Source of the DNA: Flavobacteriales bacterium | GTDB lineage: Bacteria > Bacteroidota > Bacteroidia > Flavobacteriales > Flavobacteriaceae | Direction: 5' to 3' | Length of the DNA: 64,000 nucleotides | Assembly: GCA_027067965.1 (NCBI GenBank) | Contig: JAMOUV010000010.1 | Coordinates: 124,001-188,000, forward strand | Part shown: one piece after another, positions 52,271-61,017 of the stretch | Position numbering within the stretch: position 1 is the stretch's first letter | Layout: the number at the start of each line of letters is the position of its first letter | The notes under the pieces: model-generated | Databases searched by the model: none | What the model saw: only the letters and a program-made list of their open reading frames with translations | What the model was told of the DNA's origin: nothing | Program-made: the position numbers and the translations under genes

Positions 52271-53107
52271 TTACATCAGAATTTCATGGACTCCGTGATA
52301 AACTTGAGCCCGTTTTTGTCGGCGTTTCTTTTTGGCAATTCGTTGGGCTCGTTCATATCCGCCTTGGTAATAGCGCTGAATCCACGGATAAAAAACAAAA
52401 AAACTTTCCGTAAAAGAAAATCTGACGGCATCTCTGGCAAATAAATAAAACAAGGTGGCATTCAAAGCAAATGAATTAATGCCGTTCTTAATATCTCCCG
52501 CATAAATTTGTCCCAAACCCGGGATGAAAATACTCAACCACTTGGCCGTTACCGGATTGGGGCGCATTAAATTCTTTTTCGTAAACAAACTATCCAAACG
52601 GGCAAGGGCCAAGCTATCGCCGGGATCGATAATTTGAACGAAAGTTTTTTTGGCTTCGTCATATTTTTCTTCCGCAAAATAAACGGTTCCTTTAAGAAAA
52701 ATTAAGTTTTTCTGTTGGCGGGACGTAAATTTACCGCGGTAATTCAAAATGCCCAATAAAGCCAATTTATATTGATGACGCAAAATCAAAGCGGAAGTTT
52801 TTCTTAAAAACCATTCTGTTTTGGTGCTATCGTCGGATTCCAGTTTTTGCGCCACGTCAAAATGGTTGTAGGCCCTTTTAAAATCGCCTTTCCCGAAATA
52901 GGCCATGCCGAGTTTTCCGTTAATTCGGCCTAACTGCGATTTGTCGGCGAAAAAATATACGCGCGAATAGAATTTAGCGGCCGAATAATAATCGCCTTGT
53001 TCCATAAACTTGTCGGCTACTTGTTCGGTTTGCTCCAATGTCTGACTCCATACGGCGGCCAAACCGAACAAACTAATTATCAAACTTAATAACCGACTTG
53101 ATTTCAT
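52271..53107 (-). CDS. TPR protein with C-terminal PGLGQ-type membrane domain (paralogue 2)
   Basis: The 278-residue protein has a signal peptide ending AAVWSQ, TPR-like repeats (about 30-160: DKFMEQGDYYSAAKFYSRVYFF, AYFGKGDFKRAYNHFDVAQKL) and a C-terminal membrane segment with IPGLGQIYAGD (195-205) as in DUF5683/TM2-type domains. A basic tail with KKKRRQKR follows. It is a paralogue of the next gene upstream. Its start lies inside that gene (35-bp overlap); an ATG at 53119 is an alternative. Confidence 0.78.
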   Translation of the reverse strand: MKSSRLLSLIISLFGLAAVWSQTLEQTEQVADKFMEQGDYYSAAKFYSRVYFFADKSQLGRINGKLGMAYFGKGDFKRAYNHFDVAQKLESDDSTKTEWFLRKTSALILRHQYKLALLGILNYRGKFTSRQQKNLIFLKGTVYFAEEKYDEAKKTFVQIIDPGDSLALARLDSLFTKKNLMRPNPVTAKWLSIFIPGLGQIYAGDIKNGINSFALNATLFYLFARDAVRFSFTESFFVFYPWIQRYYQGGYERAQRIAKKKRRQKRAQVYHGVHEILM

Positions 53108-53963
53108 CTTCAATTTCATCATCGATTCTTTTGTTGTAACGCTTTGCGGCTTTCGCCGAACCGTAAATATTCCCCAAATAAAATCCCAGTCCCAGTGTGC
53201 CGAATATCCATCCACGGGTACTTTTCAGTCCTTCTTTATGAAAACCTCGATAGGCCTGCCAAACATTCAAACCCGTAAATAAGAAGGCAATAAGCGCATC
53301 GCCATAATTTTTGGTATAAACTTTTCCAAGTCCGGGCACTACGGCTGAAAGTGCCCCCGCCACAAAAGGACTCTTGGTTTTCGCCTCCAAACGCCGTTGC
53401 AATGCCGTGCCGAACTGATGATAAACGGGCGAGGGATTCGCCATATGCCGTTTGTAATATTGCCGGGCCTCATTCCAATCTTTTTTCAACAAATAAATTC
53501 CCAATATCCAAGTTTGTTTTTGAATACTATCCAGATTTGACGTTTGCAACAACTTGTTTGCCGTATCCAATTCGTTTAAAAACAAATGGGCTACGATGCC
53601 GGCCTTTTGCACTTCGGGTTTCAATGTGTCGAATACGGAAAAATATTGATGAAAATAACCGGCCGCATGAAAATAATCATCTCTTTTCAAATATGCCTGC
53701 ACGATTTTATATTTGGCTTGCCAATCCTTGGGATTCAGAAATAAAACCCTTTGAAACTCTTCGATGGCATAATCATACTGGCCTGTTTTAAAAAGGTATT
53801 CGGCAAATTTTTTGCTATGGGCATAATCAAATATATTTTCAGGGGCTTGAATGGTATCGGGTTGTTTGTTTTGCAATGTATCGGTTATTTCATTGCCGGA
53901 CTGGGCTAACAAACCGCCGTATATCAAAAAAAGAAGCCAAAAATTACTCCATCGGATCTTCAT
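53073..53963 (-). CDS. TPR protein with C-terminal PGLG-type membrane domain (paralogue 1)
   Basis: The 296-residue protein has a signal peptide ending GGLLAQ, TPR repeats (about 50-175: YLFKTGQYDYAIEEFQRVLFLNPKDWQAKYKIVQAYLKRDD) and a C-terminal membrane region beginning VVPGLGKVYTKNYGDA (208-223). The PGLG motif and two helices match its neighbour, so the two arose by duplication. It overlaps the YidD gene by 20 bp and the downstream paralogue by 35 bp. Confidence 0.78.
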   Translation of the reverse strand: MKIRWSNFWLLFLIYGGLLAQSGNEITDTLQNKQPDTIQAPENIFDYAHSKKFAEYLFKTGQYDYAIEEFQRVLFLNPKDWQAKYKIVQAYLKRDDYFHAAGYFHQYFSVFDTLKPEVQKAGIVAHLFLNELDTANKLLQTSNLDSIQKQTWILGIYLLKKDWNEARQYYKRHMANPSPVYHQFGTALQRRLEAKTKSPFVAGALSAVVPGLGKVYTKNYGDALIAFLFTGLNVWQAYRGFHKEGLKSTRGWIFGTLGLGFYLGNIYGSAKAAKRYNKRIDDEIEDEIKSVIKFDN

Positions 53964-54360
53964 ATTTCATGATTTTTTTATTAAGAGGATAATGACCGTA
54001 AGCCGCAAAAGGAGAACATCGCATCAATCGGTCCATGCCTTCGAGAAAACCGGTCAGCACGCCGTGTTTTTGGATGGAAAGTATCATATAGGTAGAACAA
54101 GAAGGATAAAAAACACAAGAATCCACATCCTGTGACGAAATAAAATTTTTATAAGTCCAATAAAACAATCCGAATAAAAATTCCAATTCGTTACTTGCAT
54201 TTTTCAAGGGCTTTGAAAAATCATGATGATGTCCTTCGGGCACATCGAATACCGTTTTTAATTTAATCATATAATCCGGCGGTTCATTAATTTGTTGAGC
54301 CCTAACGCTTAAGGTACTTATTAATAGGAAAATCGTAATAATTATCGTTTCCTTTTTCAT
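53944..54360 (-). CDS. YidD-domain protein with N-terminal signal peptide
   Basis: YidD helps YidC insert membrane proteins and is normally a small protein at the inner leaflet. This 138-residue version has the full signature CVFYPSCSTYMILSIQKHGVLTGFLEGMDRLMRCSPF from residue 82 (Cys82, Cys88, Cys115). It begins with a Sec-type signal peptide ending VRAQ and a helical segment (about 20-75) not found in YidD from E. coli. It overlaps the LolA-like gene by 59 bp and the TPR gene by 20 bp, so expression is probably coupled. Confidence 0.85.
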   Translation of the reverse strand: MKKETIIITIFLLISTLSVRAQQINEPPDYMIKLKTVFDVPEGHHHDFSKPLKNASNELEFLFGLFYWTYKNFISSQDVDSCVFYPSCSTYMILSIQKHGVLTGFLEGMDRLMRCSPFAAYGHYPLNKKIMKYEDPME

Positions 54361-54988
54361 CGATTTTTATATTTTTAAACTCCGACTTTTGGATGGTTTC
54401 GTTGCCCTGATCGTCATAGAAAAATTGAATCATTCGGGTAGGAAACATAATGCCACTTATGTTTTTGTACTCTTCAAAAAATTGTTTACTCACCACCTTG
54501 TCGTCCACTCCGTAAAAGATAATACCGGTAATCAAGCCGTCTTTGTTGGCAATGAGGATTTTTCCCACGTATTTTCTGAAATTTTCGGGCGGCAACCATG
54601 TCGAAATAACCAATCCGTTATCTTCTTCCACATCGGTCAATTGGTAACCCGAGTTTTCCAAACCGTAATATTGAATGGCATTTTTGAGCACCAATGCGAA
54701 AATAGTCGTTTCGGGCGGAGAAGGATTTTGCGAAATATTTATCAATTTTCCGTCCTTGATCACATAGAGCATTTTGTCTATCATGACATAGGTTTCTTTT
54801 TCGGGAAACCAAATATCCGAAACCAATTTTCCGGTGGTGTTATCATAATAAATAGTGCCCTTATTAAGGGTATATTTTCCGTCGGGATAGCGCTTTTTGA
54901 CCGTCATATCCACCCTGATGCGGTAATAATTCTGTGCCGACAAGCCGAGGGAAAGTAAAATTAAAAGAAAAGCAATGAATTTTTTCAT
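54302..54988 (-). CDS. LolA-like exported protein
   Basis: The 228-residue protein has a signal peptide ending LSAQ and repeated beta strands of a LolA/LolB-type half barrel (MTVKKRYPDGKYTLNKGTIYYDNTTGKLVSDIWFPEKETYVMIDKMLYVI to FINYLK-type end), as in lipoprotein carriers. It has no lipobox. It is the first gene of the six-gene leftward operon; a -7 box lies 41 bp upstream. Lipoprotein or glycolipid transport is inferred from fold pattern only. Confidence 0.65.
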   Translation of the reverse strand: MKKFIAFLLILLSLGLSAQNYYRIRVDMTVKKRYPDGKYTLNKGTIYYDNTTGKLVSDIWFPEKETYVMIDKMLYVIKDGKLINISQNPSPPETTIFALVLKNAIQYYGLENSGYQLTDVEEDNGLVISTWLPPENFRKYVGKILIANKDGLITGIIFYGVDDKVVSKQFFEEYKNISGIMFPTRMIQFFYDDQGNETIQKSEFKNIKIDEKGNDNYYDFPINKYLKR

Positions 54989-55028
54989 CGGAAATTTTTC
55001 TTTAATCGTTCAAAAAACAAGCCAAAAA

Positions 55029-55036
55029 CAAATATA
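55029..55036 (-). promoter_or_regulatory. -7 promoter box of the LolA-like/YidD operon
   Basis: Minus-strand TATATTTG fits the consensus, 40 bp before the start at 54988. No well-spaced -33 TTG. Confidence 0.5.
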
Positions 55037-55155
55037 AGGTATTTTAAGTAAGTAAATATCTGACAAAAACCAGATAGCACTTTATTTATACTAATATGCC
55101 GGATTATCCCGGTTCCCGAGCTTATCGTTTCTTTCATTTCTTTCAAGTTTTTTAG

Positions 55156-55163
55156 TAACTTTG
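55156..55163 (+). promoter_or_regulatory. -7 promoter box of the esterase-like gene
   Basis: TAACTTTG fits the consensus and is 22 bp before the start at 55186. Confidence 0.5.
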
Positions 55164-55185
55164 AAAAGCAAACCCGGCCCCGTTT

Positions 55186-56043
55186 ATGAAGAAATTTCTC
55201 ATATCCATATTAATCTTGTTCATTATTTTATCTTGCAAAAAAACCGAACCCGTGGAGGAAGAAAATCCTCTTCTACATACTCAATTCGTATTGGAATATA
55301 ATTTTTCTTACGGTACTCATCCGCAACAAAACATGGATATTTTCATTCCGCGGGGAAATCGCGATACCATGGCCCTTGTTGTACTGGTTCACGGCGGAAG
55401 TTGGGTTAGCGGAGATAAATCACATTTCTCCCAATGGTTTAATTGGAAAAAAAATGAAAAGCGGTTTGCCATTATTAATATAAACTATCGTTTGGATACG
55501 GATATGACCCGGCCGCTACCCATGCAAACCGACGATATCCATGCCGCCATTGAATCCTTAAGAAATCAATTTCATTTTCCTGCAAAACGCATTGCGCTTA
55601 TCGGTGCAAGTGCAGGCGGACACTTGGTGAGCCAATATGCTTATAAATATGACAGGGGAGCGTATGTAAAGGCCGTAATCAATTTCGTAGGACCGGTTGA
55701 TTTTAACGATCCGGAATATCATGTCCCCGGCGGTCATTGGGAATGGATATTTACAGGAATCGAACATATTTTCAATCTACCCTACGACGGAAACGAATAT
55801 CGATATGCCGAATGGAGTCCCTATCACCATGTTTCCGGTCAAAGCGCTCCGAGCATATTATTTTATGCCGGTCAAGACACCATTGTACCTTATACGCAAG
55901 GGGTGCGTTTACATGAAAAATTGAATCGCTTTTCGGTAGATAACGAATATTATTTCTATCCCCAAAGCGGGCATTTATTTAATTCCGATGATATGCAAGA
56001 TGCACTGCATAAAGTTGATGACTTTTTGGAACGACATTTGTAA
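55186..56043 (+). CDS. Alpha/beta-hydrolase lipoprotein (esterase-like)
   Basis: The 285-residue lipoprotein (lipobox ILSC) has the alpha/beta hydrolase fold: LVVLVHGGSW (oxyanion HGG), GASAGGHL with the nucleophile Ser, GQDTIVPY with the acid Asp, and SGHLFN with the catalytic His. The layout matches BD-FAE/carboxylesterase-type enzymes. Substrate unknown. It leads a rightward set of exported proteins with its own -7 box. Confidence 0.87.
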   Translation: MKKFLISILILFIILSCKKTEPVEEENPLLHTQFVLEYNFSYGTHPQQNMDIFIPRGNRDTMALVVLVHGGSWVSGDKSHFSQWFNWKKNEKRFAIININYRLDTDMTRPLPMQTDDIHAAIESLRNQFHFPAKRIALIGASAGGHLVSQYAYKYDRGAYVKAVINFVGPVDFNDPEYHVPGGHWEWIFTGIEHIFNLPYDGNEYRYAEWSPYHHVSGQSAPSILFYAGQDTIVPYTQGVRLHEKLNRFSVDNEYYFYPQSGHLFNSDDMQDALHKVDDFLERHL

Positions 56044-56112
56044 GAAATTAAAGAAGAATCGGGCCATACATGTTTTTATTTTGTAACTTATAACCTAAAA
56101 AAACCGGTAATC

Positions 56113-56820
56113 ATGATACGAAAAATTCTCCTTTCTTTGGTTATTTTCACAATAGCCGGATGCGGGGAACTTCAGCAAATAGTCAATCAACTCCCCGATA
56201 ACGGAATTGCAAATGCCGACATTGCCGCAGCATTGCGTCAAGCATTGAACGAAGGTATCGAACGCCAAGTGACTTCATTAATGAAAGAAGGCGGATTCTA
56301 TAATCAACCCGATGTGCGAATTTTACTACCGCAAGAACTTCAAAATGTGGAACAAAAAATGCGGGACCTCGGATTCGGTTCGCTAGCGGATGAAGGTATT
56401 AAATTGCTAAATCGCGCAGCCGAAGAAGCCGTGAAAGAAGCCAAACCCGTTTTTGTAAAGGCAGTCAAAGAAATTACCTTCGATGATGCGCGTAAAATCC
56501 TAATGGGCGATCAAACGGCCGCCACCGAATATTTAGAAAGAAAAACACGGGAAGAATTATACCGAAAATTCTATCCCATCGTGGAAAAATCATTTCAAAA
56601 AGTCGGAGCGGACAAAGTATGGAATAAAATCATTACCAATTATAATCGCATTTCTTTCGGAAAAAAAATTAATCCGAACCTCAATGATTATGTAACCCAA
56701 AAAGCATTGGAAGGGGTATATAAAAAAATTGCCGATGAAGAAAAACGAATACGAACCGATATCAATGCCCGTACTACCGAATTAATGAAAAAAGTATTTG
56801 CGCTTCAAGACAAAAAATAA
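56113..56820 (+). CDS. DUF4197 lipoprotein
   Basis: The 235-residue lipoprotein (lipobox AGC) is all-helical with the DUF4197 pattern: ALRQALNEGIERQVTSLMKEGGFYNQPDVRILLPQELQNVEQKMRDLGFG, then KITFD-type and NDYVTQKALEGVYKKIADEEKRIR segments. The family is periplasmic with no assigned function. Confidence 0.87.
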   Translation: MIRKILLSLVIFTIAGCGELQQIVNQLPDNGIANADIAAALRQALNEGIERQVTSLMKEGGFYNQPDVRILLPQELQNVEQKMRDLGFGSLADEGIKLLNRAAEEAVKEAKPVFVKAVKEITFDDARKILMGDQTAATEYLERKTREELYRKFYPIVEKSFQKVGADKVWNKIITNYNRISFGKKINPNLNDYVTQKALEGVYKKIADEEKRIRTDINARTTELMKKVFALQDKK

Positions 56821-56862
56821 AACGATTGTTTTTTTATTATTTTAGCGGGTAAAAGCAACTTC

Positions 56863-57897
56863 ATGAAAAAAATTTTAATACTCATAGGGACCTTATTTTT
56901 AATTTCCTGTAACAAACAAGAAAACGGTATTAATATTGAAAATTTAAATTTTACTATCCAATCTCGCTACGGCACACATTATATTACCGGATATGAAATA
57001 CCTTTCAAAGCTACGGATAGCCATGGTAATGACATTACATCTTCGGTTAAGTTTTATATAAACGGGACTAAAATTCCCGGCTCCACTTATCTTTTCGACC
57101 GGGTAGGGTATTATATGATAACCGCCCAATGGAATTTGGGAGGCGGCACAATTAAAGAGTCGCAAAACCGGATAGAAGCACTTGTAACAAACCCCAGAAA
57201 CGAAACATTTGTTTTATTGGAAGATTTTACGGGAACGTGGTGTGTCAATTGTCCGCGTGTACATTACAAAATCGATCAACTCCTTCATCAACACGATCAT
57301 GTATATGCCATTGCGATCCATGACCGGGGACACCAAACCGATCCTTTTCATTTTGAAAAAGTATCCGAACTTACACAAACCTATCAAATCTCCGGCTATC
57401 CCACAGCGCTTATTAATAGAAAAGACGTTTGGAATGAAGAAAATTCATCCGTTGAACAATATCTTCAACGCACCCAAGCACTAGGATTAAAAATAGAAAA
57501 CACTTTCAATAATAACACGTTGAATATCAGTGTAAAAGTCCGTTTTGATATGGACTTGAAAAATGAACATTACAAACTGGTGGTCTATGCTTTGGAAAAT
57601 AATCTTCATGCCGATCAAGCCAATTCAACCGATTATTACGGCGGACAAGACCCGATTCCCGGTATGGAACATAACCATGTGCTTCGCCACGCATTTACGC
57701 AAGTATTGGGAGACGAAATTCCGGCTTCGCAGTGCCATTTCGATAATGAGTTTACGTGGCATTTTTCCGGCGACCTGCCATCAAATATAGCCGATCCGGC
57801 ACATGTCGAAATTATTGCCTTTGTAGTAGAAGGAAATGATAGACCCCGTGTAATAAACAGCAAAAAAACAAAGATCAATTCTTCAGCGGATTATTAA
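56863..57897 (+). CDS. Omp28-related protein with thioredoxin-like fold
   Basis: The 344-residue lipoprotein (lipobox LISC) has an N-terminal Ig-like region and then a thioredoxin-like core with LLEDFTGTWCVNCPRVHYKID and the cis-Pro segment ISGYPTALINR, the usual pattern of Omp28-related Bacteroidota proteins. The C-terminal half is beta-rich. The CxxC suggests redox activity; partners are unknown. It starts 42 bp after the DUF4197 gene and ends 13 bp before the large fusion gene. Confidence 0.88.
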   Translation: MKKILILIGTLFLISCNKQENGINIENLNFTIQSRYGTHYITGYEIPFKATDSHGNDITSSVKFYINGTKIPGSTYLFDRVGYYMITAQWNLGGGTIKESQNRIEALVTNPRNETFVLLEDFTGTWCVNCPRVHYKIDQLLHQHDHVYAIAIHDRGHQTDPFHFEKVSELTQTYQISGYPTALINRKDVWNEENSSVEQYLQRTQALGLKIENTFNNNTLNISVKVRFDMDLKNEHYKLVVYALENNLHADQANSTDYYGGQDPIPGMEHNHVLRHAFTQVLGDEIPASQCHFDNEFTWHFSGDLPSNIADPAHVEIIAFVVEGNDRPRVINSKKTKINSSADY

Positions 57898-57910
57898 AAA
57901 ACAAACCGGT

Positions 57911-60900
57911 ATGAAAAAATTTATTTTATTTATTATTCTTTCGTTTTTCTTTCAGAATAATTTTTCTCAAGGATTCGGATTCGGTCAAAACAAACCGATT
58001 TACAAAGATTTTAAATTCAAAGTTTACGAAACAAAACATTTCGAACTATATTCCTATCTGCATAACGATTCCCTAATAACCAAATTTCTGAAAGATGCCG
58101 AAGAATGGTATGCCAAGCATGATTTGGTAATGGAACAAACCATTATCGACTCGAAAATACCTATCATTTTGTACGACAATCATGCCGATTTTCAGCAAAC
58201 CACGGCCATCATGGGAAGCATCGGAGTAGGAACCGGCGGCGTTACCGAGGCCCTAAAAACACGTGTCGTAATGCCGCTACGGCCTTCGTACGGACAAACC
58301 AAGCATGTGCTGGGTCACGAATTGGTTCATGCCTTTCAATATTCATATGTCAAAAATAGCCGGGAACTCTCATTTCAACACTTGTCAAACGTACCGTTAT
58401 GGATGATTGAAGGAATGGCCGAGTATTTGTCTATCGGACGATACGACGCCCATACGGCCATGTGGATGCGTGACGCCGTATTGAATAATTTTTTCCCTTC
58501 CTACAAAGACATGCACAAATCCAAATATTTCCCTTACCGTTACGGACAAAATTTTTGGGCGTTTTTTGGAGCCACTTTCGGCGATACACAAATCGAGCGC
58601 TACTTGGGCGGCTCCTTGCGGCTCGGACCCGAAAAGGCCATGGACAGTCTTTATGGTATTTCAATCGACACTTTCTTTAACCGGTGGAAAACGGCAAATA
58701 AAACCTACTATAAGAAATTTTTGCCCGGCCGTGATACATTGCCGAAAGGAAAAATCGTTTTTGATGAAAAAAATGCGGGAACCATCAATATTTCCCCCAG
58801 TTTATCGCCCGACGGGAAGAAAATGATTTTCCTTTCCGAAAAACAAATTATCAGTCTCGACCTGTACCTGGCCGATCTGGAAAGCGGAAAAACCAAACTC
58901 ATTTCATCCAAAAGCATTTCCAACCATATCGATGCCATCGATGCCTACGAAAGTTCGGGTACTTGGTCGCCCGATTCCAAGAAATTTGTCTTTATCATCT
59001 TCAAAAAAGGGAAAAATCAATTGGCTGTAGTTGACGTAAAAAAACGAAAAGTTACGGACACATGGGAAATTAAAGAACTCCAATCTTTTTCTAACCCCGC
59101 GTGGTCGCCGGATGGAAAAAATATTCTCCTGCTCGGTCAAAAAGACGGCTACACGGATCTGTTTCTCTATAATATAGCATCCAAAAAAGTAACCCGGCTG
59201 ACAAACGACCCTTATGCCGAAATGACTCCGTCATGGTCGCCGGATGGAAAAAAAATTGTTTTTTCAACCGATTATTATTATTACAAATACAATAAATATC
59301 CAGCTCATTATCACTTGGGAATATTGGATCTGACCACCAATCAAAAATCATATCCGGGTGTATTCCCCGGCTCAAACAATTTGAATCCCGTTTTTGACAA
59401 TTCGGGTGAAAATATTTATTTCCTATCCGATCGCGAAGGTTTCAGGGATTTATACCTTTATGAAATAGCCACGGGAAAAGTATTTCAAAAGACAAAATTC
59501 TTTACGGGAATTTCGGGTATAACCAAATTTTCTCCGGCTATTTCCATCAATAGAAAAACCGGTGAAATCGTTTATAATTTCTTTAATAAACATCAATATC
59601 TTATTGCCCAAGCAAATCCTTCACAGTTATACCACGAGGAAGTAAACCCGTCGGAAGTAAAAAAAGATGCTGCATTATTGCCTCCTCCCGTAAAAATAGA
59701 TCAAGCGTTAAAACAATTAGCCAAGGGGCGTAAACCTGTTTATGGGCTTGTGGATGCCCTGATCATTACAAAATTCGATTCGCTTAAACTCAAAATAACC
59801 GAAAAACCATACAAGCCCAAATTTAAATTGGATTATATCAGCAATATGGGATTCGGCATGACCACTTCCATTTACGGTACGGGCATGCAAGGAGGTATTA
59901 ATATGATTTTTAGTGACATCCTCGGAAAAAATCTGCTTTCCACCGCTATTTCTCTTAATGGAGAAATTTATGATTTCGCCGCCATGGTTTTATATTTCAA
60001 TCAAAGTAAACACCGTCAAATAGGCGTTTACGGTTCACACATTCCCTATATGCAATATGCCCAGGAGTATGAAATTGTAGAAATAGAAAGACAACATTAT
60101 TTTATCAACAAATTGTATTTGATGCGCATGTTCGAAGATAAAGTGGGGGCATTTAGATTATTTCCCTTTTCCAGAACCCAACGAATAGAAGTAGGTGGCT
60201 CTTTTGCCCGGTATTCCTTCCGTGTGGACAGTTATAATTACTATTATCCGTACGATCCGGTATCTCAAAGTATTTATCCGCAAGCGGTTGGTTTCGAACG
60301 TAAAAAGGAAGCATCACCCGATGGTTTTAACCTGGGAGAATTTAATTCGGCTTATGTAATCGATAACAGTATTTTCGGCATGACCGCTCCTATGAAGGGA
60401 ATGCGTTCGCGAGTAGGTTATCAACGTTATCTCGGAGCGGCGAATTTTAATACGGCAATAGTTGATTTTAGGTACTATAAGTATTTAAAACCTTTCACTT
60501 TCGCTTGGAGATTTATGCACGTAAACCGCTTTGGAAAACATCTTCCGGAAAATCGTATAATTTATCCTTTTTTCATCACTTATGAATATTTTATAAGGGG
60601 CTATACTTTCGATGTATTGTCACGCTATGTCCAAACCACAAATGCCGATTTGACTTTTGCCGATTTAATGGGAAACAAAATTTTGGTGAGTAATTTTGAA
60701 ATTAGAATGCCCTTTACCGGCCCGGAAAGATTGGCATTACTCAAATCTTCGTTTTTGTTCTCGGATCTCTCTTTATTTGTTGATGCGGGATGGGTATGGG
60801 AACCCGGCGAAAAATTAAGTTTCAGCTTATACGGCGAACAAGGAAAACGCCGGCTTTGGGCTTCAACCGGATTGGCCTTGCGAATTAATCTTTTCGGTCA

Positions 60901-60991
60901 AATTATTATTCAACCTTATCTCAGCCGCCCGTTGACTTTGAAGAATTATTCGCGTTGGAGTTTCGGGTTGAATTTCTATCCCGGATTCTAA
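57911..60991 (+). CDS. Metallopeptidase / TolB-like propeller / outer-membrane barrel fusion
   Basis: This is a 1026-residue exported protein (signal peptide ending NFSQ) with three modules. Residues 30-270 look like a peptidase MA-like metallopeptidase: GHELVH (135-140, the HExxH zinc motif) and WMIEGMAEY, with Glu167 as the likely third ligand. Residues 290-570 form a PD40/TolB-like beta-propeller (SPDGKK-type blades near 300, 355, 400, 445). Residues about 635-1026 are beta-rich with an aromatic C-terminus (GLNFYPGF) and a BamA-like strand pattern, suggesting an outer-membrane barrel. The zinc ligands are intact, so activity is plausible. Substrate and topology are unknown. Confidence 0.83.
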   Translation: MKKFILFIILSFFFQNNFSQGFGFGQNKPIYKDFKFKVYETKHFELYSYLHNDSLITKFLKDAEEWYAKHDLVMEQTIIDSKIPIILYDNHADFQQTTAIMGSIGVGTGGVTEALKTRVVMPLRPSYGQTKHVLGHELVHAFQYSYVKNSRELSFQHLSNVPLWMIEGMAEYLSIGRYDAHTAMWMRDAVLNNFFPSYKDMHKSKYFPYRYGQNFWAFFGATFGDTQIERYLGGSLRLGPEKAMDSLYGISIDTFFNRWKTANKTYYKKFLPGRDTLPKGKIVFDEKNAGTINISPSLSPDGKKMIFLSEKQIISLDLYLADLESGKTKLISSKSISNHIDAIDAYESSGTWSPDSKKFVFIIFKKGKNQLAVVDVKKRKVTDTWEIKELQSFSNPAWSPDGKNILLLGQKDGYTDLFLYNIASKKVTRLTNDPYAEMTPSWSPDGKKIVFSTDYYYYKYNKYPAHYHLGILDLTTNQKSYPGVFPGSNNLNPVFDNSGENIYFLSDREGFRDLYLYEIATGKVFQKTKFFTGISGITKFSPAISINRKTGEIVYNFFNKHQYLIAQANPSQLYHEEVNPSEVKKDAALLPPPVKIDQALKQLAKGRKPVYGLVDALIITKFDSLKLKITEKPYKPKFKLDYISNMGFGMTTSIYGTGMQGGINMIFSDILGKNLLSTAISLNGEIYDFAAMVLYFNQSKHRQIGVYGSHIPYMQYAQEYEIVEIERQHYFINKLYLMRMFEDKVGAFRLFPFSRTQRIEVGGSFARYSFRVDSYNYYYPYDPVSQSIYPQAVGFERKKEASPDGFNLGEFNSAYVIDNSIFGMTAPMKGMRSRVGYQRYLGAANFNTAIVDFRYYKYLKPFTFAWRFMHVNRFGKHLPENRIIYPFFITYEYFIRGYTFDVLSRYVQTTNADLTFADLMGNKILVSNFEIRMPFTGPERLALLKSSFLFSDLSLFVDAGWVWEPGEKLSFSLYGEQGKRRLWASTGLALRINLFGQIIIQPYLSRPLTLKNYSRWSFGLNFYPGF

Positions 60992-61017
60992 TTATCTATT
61001 AGAAATACAATGCGATT

